This document shows positions 25,946 through 37,321 of a DNA stretch of 64,000 nucleotides, in pieces (position 1 is the first letter of the stretch; the number at the start of each line of letters is the position of its first letter). The stretch is taken from positions 19,932,501 to 19,996,500 of the forward strand of contig NC_084761.1 of assembly GCF_028858725.1 (NCBI RefSeq). The letters are read 5' to 3'. Position numbers and translations under genes: made by a program. The notes beneath the pieces are model-generated. The model did no database searches. It had not been told where the DNA came from and was given only the letters and a program-made list of their open reading frames with translations. The stretch comes from Colius striatus. Lineage: Eukaryota; Chordata; Aves; Coliiformes; Coliidae.

Positions 25946-27252
25946 AAGGAAGGAAAGACTGATTTATACAGCAGAAAAACCTCAAGAAAGTGGAATTAGT
26001 GCTGGGGAAAGGTAGACAAGAAATTGGAAGACCCAGAAGTATTTGATGAATAATTTTTCTGCAAGAATATTTGCAATGACATATGTGAGGGTGGGAGCCT
26101 TAAATCTTTTGAAGATGATGCCCCAGAGAGGCCAGTGCCATTTGTCTAGCAGGTGCATTTTTGTTTCCTAGACGCTTGAAAGGAGATTACTTCGCTGTGC
26201 CTCATTATTTATGTTGTGTTAATCTTATGTGTCAGTGCAGTCGCTGCCCGTCTTCAGAGACAAAAATCTGAACGTGAGATTGCAATTTTTCCTGTAGCAT
26301 AACAAGCAAAAATGCACTTATCAGACATTTTTCAGTATCAATTCCTACTGTAATGTGCATATTTGCTCTCAGTACCAACTTGGTATGAGTGTGCTCTTGG
26401 CAAAATGAACTAATCAAAAAAGCTACCTTACTTCAGTTAAAACAGAAAGAAATATTTTTTTATTTTTAACCTGGATAAAAAGATTGTCAGTTTTATTTCC
26501 AATTATTTGGCTTGATCAACATATTTTTCACTATATATGGAAGAAAATTCTTCTTCCCTAAAATACTTTTTCAGTTATCTAGAAATGTAAGAACTTAATG
26601 GCAGATCTGGTTTGCTTTGGTTTGTTCTTTCCCTTACAAAGTATTCAGGTAGTCCTTAAATAGCCTTTCATGCCCCACAGCTGAGACATCACCTCTCAAA
26701 TGTATTTGGAGACCAGCAGTGCCAGCATTCAGTGATGATGTCATGACCTCTTGCATACATAAAAAACAAAAACACGCTTGTGTTCAGGTGGGCAAGGGGC
26801 GCTTTTACTTTTGAAAACAAGGTAGTATTCTAAGATGTTATTTAAAGAGAAAAGGAAACATATTTTAGCATAACTGTTGTTACTGAAAATGATTTTGAAA
26901 TCTAGTTTATTTTCTACTACAAACAGATGCAGCAATTCAGAATATTATTTACAGTCATTATGTACTTATTGTAAATTTTTGTTTACTTTTCAACCTCTGG
27001 TGCACTATGAACAAACCCTAACAGTGGTTTGCAGGTGGCAAAACTCTGAGCGTGTTTGAAAACATTGCAGATATTACACACACATTTTCTTCACTTTCAT
27101 TTATGAAAGGCTGAATTGATGACTTCCAAAAACGTGTTTATGGAGGAGTCTTTGCGACACAAACAAAATTACTGAGACTCTGCTTTTCTAGGGTTAGAGG
27201 TACATTTAATATGCATAAGACCAAAAAAGCAGTTTTTCAACAGTGAAATTAC
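25946..27252. other. Intergenic, no gene recognised
   Basis: AT-rich sequence with no recognisable exon, RNA gene or transposon. Confidence 0.55.
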
Positions 27253-27465
27253 GAATCACAGAATCTCAAGGGCTGGAAGGGATCTCGGAAATTCATCTAG
27301 TCCAACCCCCCTGCCAGAGTAGGACCACCTAGGGTAGGTCCCACAGGAACTTATCCAGGTGGGTTTTGAATGTCCCCAGAGAAGGAGACTCCACAACCCA
27401 TCTGGGAAGCCTGTTCCAGTGCCTCGTCACCCTCACACCCTATTGCCTCTCAGCAAGGTTTTTAT
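27253..27465 (-). mobile_element. CR1 LINE 3' fragment
   Basis: Reads as an inverted CR1 tail. The plus strand starts aatcacagaatctcaaggg, then the 'ggaagggatct...tctagtccaacccc' block, then 'ccaggtgggttttgaatgtcc' and 'ggagactccacaaccc'. It is truncated at its 5' side, as is usual for CR1. It lies 3' of the 28-31 kb chemokine and may fall within that gene's 3'UTR. Confidence 0.85.
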
Positions 27466-28020
27466 TGATACCAAGAAATTCCTTTTCCCCCCTTTCTTTT
27501 CCTTTTTATTTATTTTTATCCTTTCAGTAAGAATCCCATTTGGTTAATATTTCTTTACTTAGAAAGCTACAGCCCTCTTAAACTAGACCAAGCTGTACTT
27601 CCTAGTCATTCTGATCACCACTTAGAGATGGTTTGGTGTAACGGACCAGTTCAGCAAATGCCAAGCCCTTGGTGCTGCTAAACCTGGGCAGATGTTTCCA
27701 GCTGAGCAAAGCAGGGCCAGGGCTTGTTTAGATATTGCTTTAAAGGCAGTTAAACACCCTGTACATTTTTGCCATAAAATCCAAGAGTCTGCTAGTGTTG
27801 TGACAGCCTATTGAGCCCAGCAGTTTCCTTTTGCAGATGAATGGTATGTGCATGGAGGGCAGGGAGGATAGGAAAAGCTACAGTGAAATTATGAATACCC
27901 AACTCTACAGACACTGAAAGACTCAGGGCATTTCTGTGCAGCTATCTCTTGCTTGCAGGGGTGCCTTGGTTTCCTTTACTGATGTCGTTTCTTGGATGAA
28001 CTGTAATACAGATATTGTAG
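27466..28020 (-). other. Probable 3' flank/3'UTR of the 28-31 kb chemokine
   Basis: Lies directly downstream of the proposed stop codon. Minus-strand AATAAA hexamers occur in the T-rich stretch near 27500-27520 and could serve as poly(A) signals. The true 3' end cannot be fixed by eye. Confidence 0.35.
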
Positions 28021-31000
28021 TTAATTACTGCAGTCACAAAACAGTGAGGTTAATTTGCAAACGTTGAAACCAGGCAAAAGTTAATCACTTTTGGTGGAAA
28101 AGAAAATAATGATTTCTGTCTTTTCAGTTGAATGTTTGTTTAATTCACACTAGGGGGATGTCTCTTGAAAATATGCTAGAATAAATTTGCCTGGAGAGCT
28201 GCTGTGTGTAATCTGTTTCTGAGGAGCTGCACCCACCCACACATACAGGAGAAGCTTATCTTCATGACTGTCTGTTCTCTTGGGCAGACCGTGGACACAG
28301 GGAAGCGCTTCCAGGACTGTTACTCCAGAAAACCCACACATGGCCCTTGGCAATGTGGAGCTGAACACAACCCTGAGGAGCCCTCAATCAGTACACTTGT
28401 TTGAAACGTAAAACATGTAACTGTTTGTTTAAAATTACTGACATATGTCGGGTAGGCCTTGTTTCTGCCTTGTCCAAAGACCAATGACATCTCGTCCTCC
28501 TGTATGCTAGCCCTGCACTACTCAAATGGCTCTCAGAGAAGTTTGTACACACTGGAGAAAATATGGAGTTTGTTTACTGGAGAAAATATACCCTTTGATG
28601 GAATAATTTCAATTACTAGGTAATCCTGGCAGTTACCTGTGTAGAATCTTGTTGATTATCACCTTCACCCATTTGGCCTGGGGATCTAAACAGATTTGCT
28701 GGCTGTTCTTCAGTGTTGCTCTGCAGTGGAATGAATATTTCACTTGAGTTAATACTGGCACCTGAGGAGGTCAGAGGAGGATGCAGACAAGGCTAAAGAT
28801 TGTAAGCTTAAGGGCTACCAACTCTTCAGCATTTGTAAGCCTGCTGACTTCTCTTGCCTGCTGACTTTACTTACATGATTTCCACAATGTTGCAGTGTGG
28901 GCCCTTAGGAATGATTTCTACATTGGCCAGGTGCTTCAGTGACATTAATCCTTTGACAGTCTGGATGCAATGACACCGCAGCTCTGCTGCCAGCATTATG
29001 TCTGTGAGAAAATGAAAGGGAAGCCGATAATGTCTGCAACTGAACCAAACTAACATCGAAAATTATAATCAGAGAAAGCAGAAGCAATAAAAAATGAATG
29101 CCTCAAAGTATTAATAAATTGCTGTGCATGATTTTAAGGCAGTATCTTCACTGAGCAAGAAGAAGGCGTTTGAGATTTGCAGACTTTGTACAGGTAACAA
29201 TTTATAAGTTCCCATTACTACTTAAAATTATTTTGACATCCCACGACATGAAGTGCAATAAAGACCTACTGGAAGTGTGGGACTCCTATCTTATAAGAGG
29301 AAGAAAAATCTAGTTGAAGAGGCAGACTGGCTACTCCGCATGAATGCAGCCTGGAGGTGAAACCTATTTGGGATAAAATTCTAGGCTGATTCCTGGTGTG
29401 AAAAAGCAATGAAAATATTCAGCTTAGAAGTTCAATCAAGATGCTAGGAAAGGTGTGGAGGCTTCTGAGGAAGCACCTCTAGGTAAGTACTAGAAGCAAG
29501 AAAACTAACAAGCTTTGGGATGAGTTTTAATTACATTATGCCACATGTTGTACAGCACCCAACTCCATGGACTGAATTTGCTGTTGCCTGACAGTGCTTC
29601 CAGACCCATGTTGCCCTAGTGAAGCAAAAGAAATGTTATCTCAAGTTTAGGGACTGAGCACAGAGCACCAGAGTGGTGATGGAAATTATCTATGAAGCCC
29701 AGGGCTTTCCCAGCTCCACTCTGACACTGGAATTTCTTCCTGTTTCCAAATCAGATATCACAGGTTGAAATGCACATCACAGCTCTTGCATTTGTCCATT
29801 TTTCCTACTGAGATAAACTGCATCTTCAGCTTGATATTCCTGATGTTTGAGCTGTGGAGTGTATTTGAAAGAGGAGATTCAGTAATCTGAGGGCTGTATC
29901 AACAAGAAGAAAAGACCAGCTCCAGATAAATGGATTTGGGGCACACAGACACTCTTACTCAAATGAGTATAGCTGCAGGAGATGAAATCCCAGTAATTTC
30001 ATAAGTCCTCTCTTACTGTGGGTAGTCTTGACATCCCTTAAGACCAAACAGCAAACCCCTCTACCTCATCCCATGCTAGTTCTTGTATCTTGATGTGACC
30101 AACCGTCTGTTTCCCTTCTTCACTTATGTTCTGCCCAGATGAATCTGCTGGTTCATCTTTTGGCTGACTGACACCTCCCTACCTACCTGACAGAATGAAG
30201 AAACAGACGCTTTTGAAAGTCAAGCACTGGGTAACACAAAGCATTGCAACAGAGCAACAGCATCCCATCTGCAGGCTCAAGAGAAGAAAATAAGATTCCC
30301 AGAGACTGTACGAGGGCTTCACTGCAGATATGTGTAATGATACAGGCGTCCTTTTAGCAAGTTGTCCAGCCTGCAGGTTGGCTACATCCAACTCTGTTCT
30401 GGCTCAAGCGAGACTGCACATGTGTGTCATCACAATGTGAAGCCAGGACACAATAAGAACAAGTATCCACAGGGTACTGAGGCTTGGAAGCATTCCAGAC
30501 CCCTACATTTGGCATACTTTCTGCCCACAAAATACTTTCTGGACTTTCCCAGCAGAGTTTGGATTTTATTACCCCCATGCTTCTCAGGAAAGAGCTCTAG
30601 CAGACGTCCGTTGATTATAAACAGATTGATTAGAACTAAGTTGAAAATTCCAAACTTTCATCTCAGGCTTGTTATCATAAAAACACAAAAAGTGATAACG
30701 ATGCAACATGCCACACAGTTATTGCAGGCTAGCACTTCTGAGGCCCTGGTTGCAATCTCATTTTTCTCAGAGTATTTCAAGGACAAGTTCACCAATGTCA
30801 GTGAATCTCCACTAGCAGAAGGATAATATGAGACAAAAAATACTCCCACCATCAGAATCCGTGAATATTTTTTTCTTGACCTACTACCTCAAAAATAGTA
30901 TGAGTACGGAAGTCCTACACACCTTGAAAACATTCTGTTTATCTAAATCATTTTGCAGAAGAACTATAATTCAAAGGAAAATAAATTTATTTTTCTTACC

Positions 31001-31057
31001 AGGAAAGTTGCCCATAAAAGACAGAATCAGGAGAGAGATTACAGTCTTGGTATCCAT
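28021..31057 (-). CDS. ELR-positive CXC chemokine (CXCL8/GRO-like)
   Basis: A small secreted chemoattractant of the neutrophil/heterophil class. Exons on the minus strand: 31000-31057 (signal peptide, start codon at 31057), 28875-29001, 28637-28720 and a proposed exon 4 at 28021-28027. Intron phases are 1, 2 and 2, as in all CXC chemokines here, and exon 3 is 84 nt. The model gives 91 residues: a leader MDTKTVISLLILSFMGN, ELR at 26-28, CHC in place of CxC at 29-31, Cys 56 in GPHC, Cys 72 in QQICLDP and Trp 79 at the start of the C-terminal helix. Exon 4 is the weak part. The acceptor with tract cactgttttgtgactgcag gives only S-N-stop, but its intron (609 bp) matches that of CXCL8 (578 bp). 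Other acceptors near 28219 and 28573 are possible. No clear TATA box was found. Orthology to a named mammalian gene is not resolved; a third avian inflammatory CXC gene is a reasonable guess. Confidence 0.85.
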
Positions 31058-31840
31058 GACTGCTCTCTGTGCCTTCTTATGGTGAACTGAAAACAAACTT
31101 CACTGTGTCTTCAGACCCACTTGGGACTGCTGACACTGTTACACTCCAAGAGTTGTTTCTCATGGACATGTACATACAGATTGAATTACTCTTGCTCATG
31201 TATTTTGCCACAACCAGGACAAGTAGTGGAAAAATATGAGATGAAACAGCTTGTACTGACACACTTGAATCAGAGCAGTAAGTAGGAGCCACTCTGCTTG
31301 CTGAGATTCTTTCTTAATTCCATTAAAACAGTAAAATATTAAGAGTGACTAATCTTATGCTTGTTAAAGCAGTGAGAGAGATCTTAAGCTTCATTGGTCA
31401 TCATCATTTGCAGCTCAGTACTTGCTTATTTTATATCAGTGCTGAAATGCAAGACAGAACCAACTCAATAATAGAACATTGGCAAAAATCTCAGTGATTG
31501 TGTTATTTGGCTAGGAAGTTGGATCGTTATCACTATAAGATAATGATCTTTAGAGATACTTTTGTATATATTTATCTGCTGTCCCTTAAAACATCCAACA
31601 AATTCATCAGCCAGGACATGTCAGGAACTCGTCCTGTTTCTGAGCACACATTTATCTGTAAGGAAAGAGACTTCAGCTGTATGGAAAAGACATGTCATGC
31701 CATGTGCTCTGATGTCCAGAGAACAGCTCCTGACCTCTTGCATTTATTCATACTGTATAATAATAATAATAATAAAAAAGATTTAAAGAAGGTTTGACTT
31801 TTCAACACCTGAATATTAGGTGGTGTTTTACAAAGCACTT
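31058..31840. other. Upstream region of the 28-31 kb chemokine
   Basis: Should contain the promoter of the minus-strand chemokine, but I see no convincing TATA box or NF-kB site. A short AAT trinucleotide repeat lies at about 31758-31775. Confidence 0.4.
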
Positions 31841-32050
31841 ATCATAGAATCATAGAATGGTAGGGGTTGGAAGGGACCTTTAGAGATCATCTAGTCCAAC
31901 CCTCCTGCAGAAGCAGGTTCACCTAGATCAGGTCACATAGGAACATGTCCAGGTGGGTCTTGAAGACCTCCAAGGAAGGAGACTCCACAACCCCTCTGGG
32001 CAGCCTGTGCCAGGGCTCCCTCACCCTCACAGTGAAATAGTTTTTTCTAT
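31841..32050 (-). mobile_element. CR1 LINE 3' fragment
   Basis: A clean inverted CR1 tail: atcatagaatcatagaatgg, then 'ggttggaagggacc', 'tctagtccaaccctcctgcag', 'gtccaggtgggtcttgaag' and 'ggagactccacaacccctctgggcagcc'. The good match suggests a moderately young, 5'-truncated copy. Confidence 0.93.
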
Positions 32051-33204
32051 ACTGTGTCATTTCAGCTCCTATTCCTTTAAAAAGAACTAATAATGTGGTT
32101 CATGATTTTGTTTAATGAAGATTTGAGTTACTTATGCAACAAACACACACACATAATAAACCCAATACACCAGCTGTGGAAATCCCAGGAACAGCCACCA
32201 CCTCCTCATGCTCCTTTCTGTGCCCTTAACCCTCTTTGGTTTTACTGTGCTCTTCTCAGTCAAGGACAATTTAATTCCTTCTTGCAAACCCCTTCAGACT
32301 TTCAAGGAGGCTGCCTGTTACTACGCTCTTGCATTTAACCTTATTGAAAACAGGTCTTTTTTTCAGATCTCTTTTTCCCACTCCTTTCTAGATATTTCTC
32401 CTGAGAGGAAAATTCAGAGATATACTACCAGAAAGCATACATTTGCCACTCTGCTGGTCAGTGTCTCCTGGCCTACGACCAGACCTGCACATTGCACACT
32501 GCTTTTGATCTCAGTCTAGCCCTGCCTTCACTTGTAACGAGTTACTGATGATTTAGATATACCTAAAACATTGTATTCAGAAAGGATTCCTGAAATTGAG
32601 GCACTCAATTCTACCCAGTCAATGTTTTGCTTTGTTGTGAGTGGTGTGTGTGTTTGCATACTGTGAAATCCGTCATTCAATGAAATAACTAAAACATTGG
32701 CAATTTTAGAAAATGGCTGAAAAAACAGGCAAAAATACTAAGAAGTAGCTAATTACAATATTTTTTAATTCCAAAGTACAAGTAAGACCAATTTTTTTCT
32801 AAGATATGTACTTAGAAAAGTATTTCCTTTCAAAACCAGTAAAGCATGTCACTCTACAGTTCTAAAATTATTTCCACAACAGAGGTTATCTCATAAAGCA
32901 ATGGAAAATCTTAGGGGCTTGCGAAGTTAATAGCTCACAGCAGAAAAGTATCATTGGTTACTTCAAGGACTGGGATAACAGACTTGGTCTTAGTTTATCT
33001 GTATATATGTCTGAGAAATTGCTGACATTTTCTGCAAAATGACTTCTTGCTTTGGTCTATATGTTAATTTATATTGCAGCAAACTTCAGTCCTCTGTCAG
33101 TAACATGAAGGCACATATTTTTGCATTCTCATCAGGTGTCAACTGCAGGGCTGCTCTACTGTATCTGAACACTTCTGTGACACTGTAATACTTGCATTTT
33201 TGTA
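32051..33204. other. Intergenic, no gene recognised
   Basis: About 1.15 kb between two CR1 copies, with no recognisable exon. Confidence 0.55.
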
Positions 33205-33967
33205 ATCAGTGGAGGAACCTGCATCAAGGACAAGTGTAGAGTCTTACATCTGGGAATACCCCATGTACCAGTAGAGGTTGGGGAATGGACTCTTAGAGGG
33301 TAGTGTAGGGGAAAGAGACCTGTGAGTCCTGGTGCACAGCAGGATGAGCATGAGCCAGCAATGTGCCCTTATGGCCAAGAAGGCCAATGGCATCCTGGGG
33401 TGCATTAGAAGTGGTATGGTAGAGTAGGTCAAGAGAGGTTCTCCTCTCCCTCTACTCTGCCCTCCTGAGACCACATCTAGAACATTGTGTCCAGTTCAGG
33501 GCCCCTCAGTTGACGAATTTCAGGGAGCTGGAGAGAGTTCAGCACAGGGCCACCAAGATGCTGGAGTGGAGCATCTCCCTTATGATGAAAGGCTGAGGGA
33601 GCTGGGGCTCTTTAGTTTGGAGGAGACTGAGGGGTGACCTCATTAATGTTTACAAATATGTAAAGGGCTGGTGTCAGGAGAATGGAGCCAGGTTGTTCTC
33701 AGTGATGTCCAATGATAGGACAAGGGGCAATGGGTAAAAGCTGGAACATAAAAGGTTCCAAAGAAGCATAAAGAAAAACTTCACTGTGAGGGTGATGGAG
33801 CACTGGAACGGGCTGCCCAGATGGACTGTGGAGTCTCCTTCTCTGGAGACATTCAAAACCCACCTGGATGAGTTCCTGTGTGACCTACTCTAGGAGGACC
33901 TGCTCTGGCAGGGGGCTTGGACTAGATTATCTTTCAAGGTCCTTTCCAACTCTTGAGATTCTGTGAT
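33205..33967 (+). mobile_element. CR1 LINE 3' part (about 0.76 kb)
   Basis: Plus-strand CR1 from the end of the reverse-transcriptase coding region to the tail. Recognisable in order: 'aagtgtagagtcttacatctggg' (the CRVLHLG region), 'catgagccagcaatgtgccc', 'gaggggtgacctcattaatg' (RGDLINV region), 'cactggaacgggctgccc' and a terminal ttgagattctgtgat. The frame is broken and the 5' end truncated, so it is a dead copy. Confidence 0.93.
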
Positions 33968-35690
33968 CTGCAGCCCAATTGACTTGTTACCACCAGCTGA
34001 AAATTTATGATCTCAAGCTTGTCTTTCAAGGACAACAACTACAGTGCAAGACAGAGCATAAATTCTGGGACTGGCAAGAGACTTCTGCAGCCCAATGTGG
34101 TGTGACTAGAGGTGAGACAGAAGAGGGCTCAGGTCATTTGTCATTGTTCTTCCTTGTGGCCTGTGCAGAAGCAGCAAGTTGGCCAGCGTGTCTATCTGTG
34201 GAGCTCTGGTAGCACTGGAATGGGCTGCCCATAGCACTACCACCCAATGGGAGTAAGGGGTAGGCCTTAATGAAGTCCAGGAACTCCTCATCTACAGCCT
34301 TTCCCCTTCATTTTGTGGTTTAAGAATATGCAGTTGATCTAAGTAGATGTGTGTGTTTGTGTGTGTGTGTGTACGTCTATGTATATATAGTTGTTTTAAA
34401 GTAAAATCCACCCTTTGACAGATGCTTTATTTATTCAATTCTATACATATATGTGTGTAATCCCTCCCATTCCCTGTTGGTTTTTGGCATGTAGCTTTAT
34501 CCAGCTTACTCTCTCCCCTAATTTATTTTCTCTTTAATATTTCCAAAGTTGCACAATTTGATTTGTTGTTTTTCTCTGACATCTTTTTATCCCTTTACTA
34601 TTCTAAATATCTGCACTCCTCTGATGGATCAGTCAGACAAAAAATATTCTTTTCCCTAGCTAAGTTTTAATACAGTAAAACCTTTTCCCTTCAAGAGCAA
34701 CATCAGGAAGATGGTGTCAGTAAAAAAAAACAAAACCCAACCTTTCTCCTTCTGAGTGATGTAACACTTTTTACTAGCCATAACAGCCCAAATACTAGAC
34801 TTCAAAATTGCAGCATTACAGGCAGAAAAGCTATTTTATACATCAAGTTTGCAAAACTCAAAAAAGTAACATCCAGTTACTTGCTAGGTAAAGAAGTAAG
34901 GAACAAGGACAAGCCTTGTTTGTTTGAATTTGCTTTCCAATGATTTCTCTCAAAGCAACGTTAGGCTGCGTTAGGAGGTTGAGCTGGTTGTCTTCAGGTG
35001 TCACAGGAGAGCACCACCTGACTCTTAGCTGTGTCAGCAAGGCCAGGATGTGGTTATACCTTCAGATACAATTCTAATTAATTCAGTGAGCAAACAGCAA
35101 AGGATTATTTTGTCACTAAGCAAGTATAGTATACCAAGTAAATGATGATACTGCTTTGACTAGAAACATGCACCAAAAAAAGAATCCAGAGGCGGAGATC
35201 CTTTGCTATAAAATGTGTCAGGGCTCCTTGTTACAGCCAGGACCTGAATGATTTATTTTTCTGGAAACATATTTGCTGTTGTAAACTGTCATGGTTTCTT
35301 ACTGCAGCAGACACTGCTGCTTCTACCTCCCCAGCAAAACACACTTCACGTCAAACAGCCCTGCTTCAAGTTACACAGAATACAAGTTCCTGAAGATTGC
35401 AGAGGTTTATGTGGATTCAGTACATCCACCCTGCAGTTAATCTCGCTTCACATCAGCAGCTCCGAATGAAGAGTTTAAAAAATATGCCTCTGAATCTAAA
35501 AGCACCTTTGCTCAGTACAAAGTGTCCCCAGCACTTCAAGAATGGGACTTCAAGTGTGCCCAGGAAGCCCTGGGCATGAACAGAGGTTATGTGTCCCTGT
35601 TTCCCAGCTAGCCAAATTGACATAGCGACACAGACAGGTCCACCTTAACACGGACTTCACCAAAAAACCCTTTACCTTTTTCAAGAGAGA
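33968..35690. other. Intergenic, no gene recognised
   Basis: AT-rich, with a TG dinucleotide repeat at 34348-34372. A short 'cactggaatgggctgccc' echo of CR1 near 34213 is too small to call. Confidence 0.5.
34348..34372. repeat. (TG)n microsatellite
   Basis: Imperfect TG repeat of about 25 bp, interrupted once by a TTT. Confidence 0.9.
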
Positions 35691-35695
35691 ATATT

Positions 35696-36255
35696 TTTAT
35701 TATGTTATTATTTCATGATAAATCCACCTTTTTCATAAATACACTTTTCCAAAGCAGAATAAGGAAAATTACTTATTCTATATGAGTGATGACAGTATGT
35801 CATACAAGTAGACATAAAATATCTAAGCCTCTTCAGAACATTTACTGTTCCTTTACATCTTGTGTATAAATACCAAATAATTAAGTGTGAACTTGTTTGT
35901 CAACAAACAAATGTGAACAAACCGACCAACCAACCCCAACATTATCTTGTTAGAAACAAATCTCCACAATGGACTCATCTTATTTTTAGAGAGTATGTAA
36001 ATGTTTGTAAATGCTATTTACAAGAACTTGGCAAATAGTGTTTGGGGAGAAGGAGCTTGCACAACAGTTGGGGTGCTGAGGTTGCCAAGAGGTGCCTAGT
36101 AAAGCCTACACTGTCTTATTACACACACTGTATCACTTCAGCTGAGTCAACACATATGTAGGAACTGGCAGTAATAAATATGAGGGGAGAATCTTAAAGG
36201 AACTAAACATAGAGCAGCTGGTCTACAAACTCATTAAAACTAGAGAGTCGGGCTA
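35696..36255 (-). other. Probable 3'UTR of GC-rich CXC chemokine A
   Basis: Downstream of the proposed stop at 36256. A minus-strand AU-rich core CATATTTATTAC lies at about 36171-36182, and an AATAAA hexamer at about 35697-35702 could end the transcript. AU-rich instability elements are usual in inflammatory chemokine mRNAs. This inference depends on the exon 4 choice. Confidence 0.45.
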
Positions 36256-37234
36256 CTATGTTCTTCCAGCATCCATTTCCCGGTATCTTCTGGCAAAAAG
36301 AGGTGGCTTCATTTGGAGAGGTTTCTTCTCTCAGGGCTTCTTATGTGAACTGCAATAGGCAGAATTCAAATTATGAAGCCAGTCAGGAAATCTTTCCTTA
36401 AGTACCATATAGGAGACGTATCTTCTGGAAAAGATGCCTGTTGATGATGGTGAACCACACTGGCCTGCTATGATTTGCCTTTTATTTGTGATGCCTACTC
36501 TACCTGACCGACAGGGTTTTCTTTCTTCAGCAAAGAAACCACTTTTTTGGCAACTCTGTGGCATAACTAAACAGCCTTCCCCATAGAAATCCACAGCAGA
36601 ATGTGGCTTGTTACTTCTGTGACACCCACACTAGTTTCAAACCCACTGAAGAGCTGAGCTTGGTCCCCAAAAGGGCTCGCGCCAGCGAGCAGCGCGGCGC
36701 CTCTTCCCGGACCCAGGGGGAAGTGGCTCCAGCCCCTGGTCCCGGCAGGTACCTGCTGAGGAGCTTGGCGAGGAGAAGCTTGACCCAGGGTGCGGAGGGG
36801 CTCAGGCAGACCGTCTGTCCCTGCTTCGTCGTGGCTCTGTGGGGCGAGGCAGGGAGTGAGGTTGGAGCCGGGCCCGGGCCTGGGGCCGGGAGGGGGCCGG
36901 GCACTTACATGACCTCGGGCACGGCGCAGTGCGGCCCCTCGGCGACGAGCTCCAGGCGGGCCAGGCGTCGCGGCGGGATCACGTCGGAGACGGCCCGCAC
37001 GCAGCGGCAACGCAGCTCCCCGGCCAGCGGCGCCCCTGGCAGCGGGACGCGTCGCCTGAGCCCCGGCTGCGGGGCCCCCGGCCCGCCCCGACCCCCGCCG
37101 GCCCCCGGCCGCAGACGGCTGGGTGTCCCGGCTCAGCCCGCCGGCAGAACCCGCAGGCGCTTACCCCGGCAGCGAGCGGCGGCGGCGGCCAGGAGGAGGA
37201 GGAGGAGCAGGGGGAGGCGGAGGTGCGGACTCAT
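36256..37234 (-). CDS. GC-rich ELR-positive CXC chemokine, copy A
   Basis: Compact secreted chemokine gene. Minus-strand exons: 37165-37234 (start codon at 37234), 36909-37035, 36753-36836 and a proposed exon 4 at 36256-36289, phases 1, 2, 2. The 104-residue model has a Leu/Ala-run signal peptide (MSPHLRLPLLLLLLLAAAAA), GELRCRC with ELR at 30-32 and Cys 33/35, GPHC with Cys 60, VCLSPSAPWV with Cys 76 and Trp 83, and the tail RRYREMDAGRT. Exons 1-3 encode exactly the same protein as copy B at 45 kb, with one synonymous difference. Exon 4 was chosen for its strong pyrimidine tract (cctctttttgccag) and short tail. A competing acceptor at 36618-36617 would open a 95-codon exon. A TATA-like GATAAAAG lies at 37294-37301. 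The ELR motif predicts CXCR1/CXCR2-type receptor use and heterophil recruitment. It could be a partly converted or non-expressed copy if exon 4 is wrong. Confidence 0.83.
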
Positions 37235-37321
37235 GGCCGGTGCTGGCGGTGGAGGTGCTGCGGGAGCAGTGTGCGGCCCCTTGTCTGCTGGAGCTTTTAT
37301 CCCTCACCGGGAGCTGTCGGG
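36732..37321. repeat. 590-bp tract shared with copy B
   Basis: Matches 45052-45640 with about eight substitutions and one C insertion (about 98.5% identity). The differences cluster in intron 2. Identity ends abruptly in intron 3 on one side and about 20 bp upstream of the TATA-like box on the other. Confidence 0.93.
37294..37301 (-). promoter_or_regulatory. TATA-like box of chemokine A
   Basis: GATAAAAG on the minus strand, about 60 bp upstream of the start codon, leaving room for a 5'UTR of some 30 nt. Identical in copy B. Sequence upstream of about 37321 is unrelated to copy B, so distal control may differ. Confidence 0.6.

Noticed and set aside
11111-27252. Search for a further CXC gene between MTHFD2L and the first chemokine
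   Set aside because: No GPHC or ELRC coding signature was seen on either strand. A degenerate pseudogene cannot be excluded by eye.
30362-30826. 154-codon plus-strand open frame
   Set aside because: Lies within intron 1 of the minus-strand chemokine; no recognisable domain or splice context.
36732-37321. Idea that copy A is a processed (retro) copy of B
   Set aside because: Both introns inside the tract and the promoter core are retained, so it did not come through spliced mRNA.
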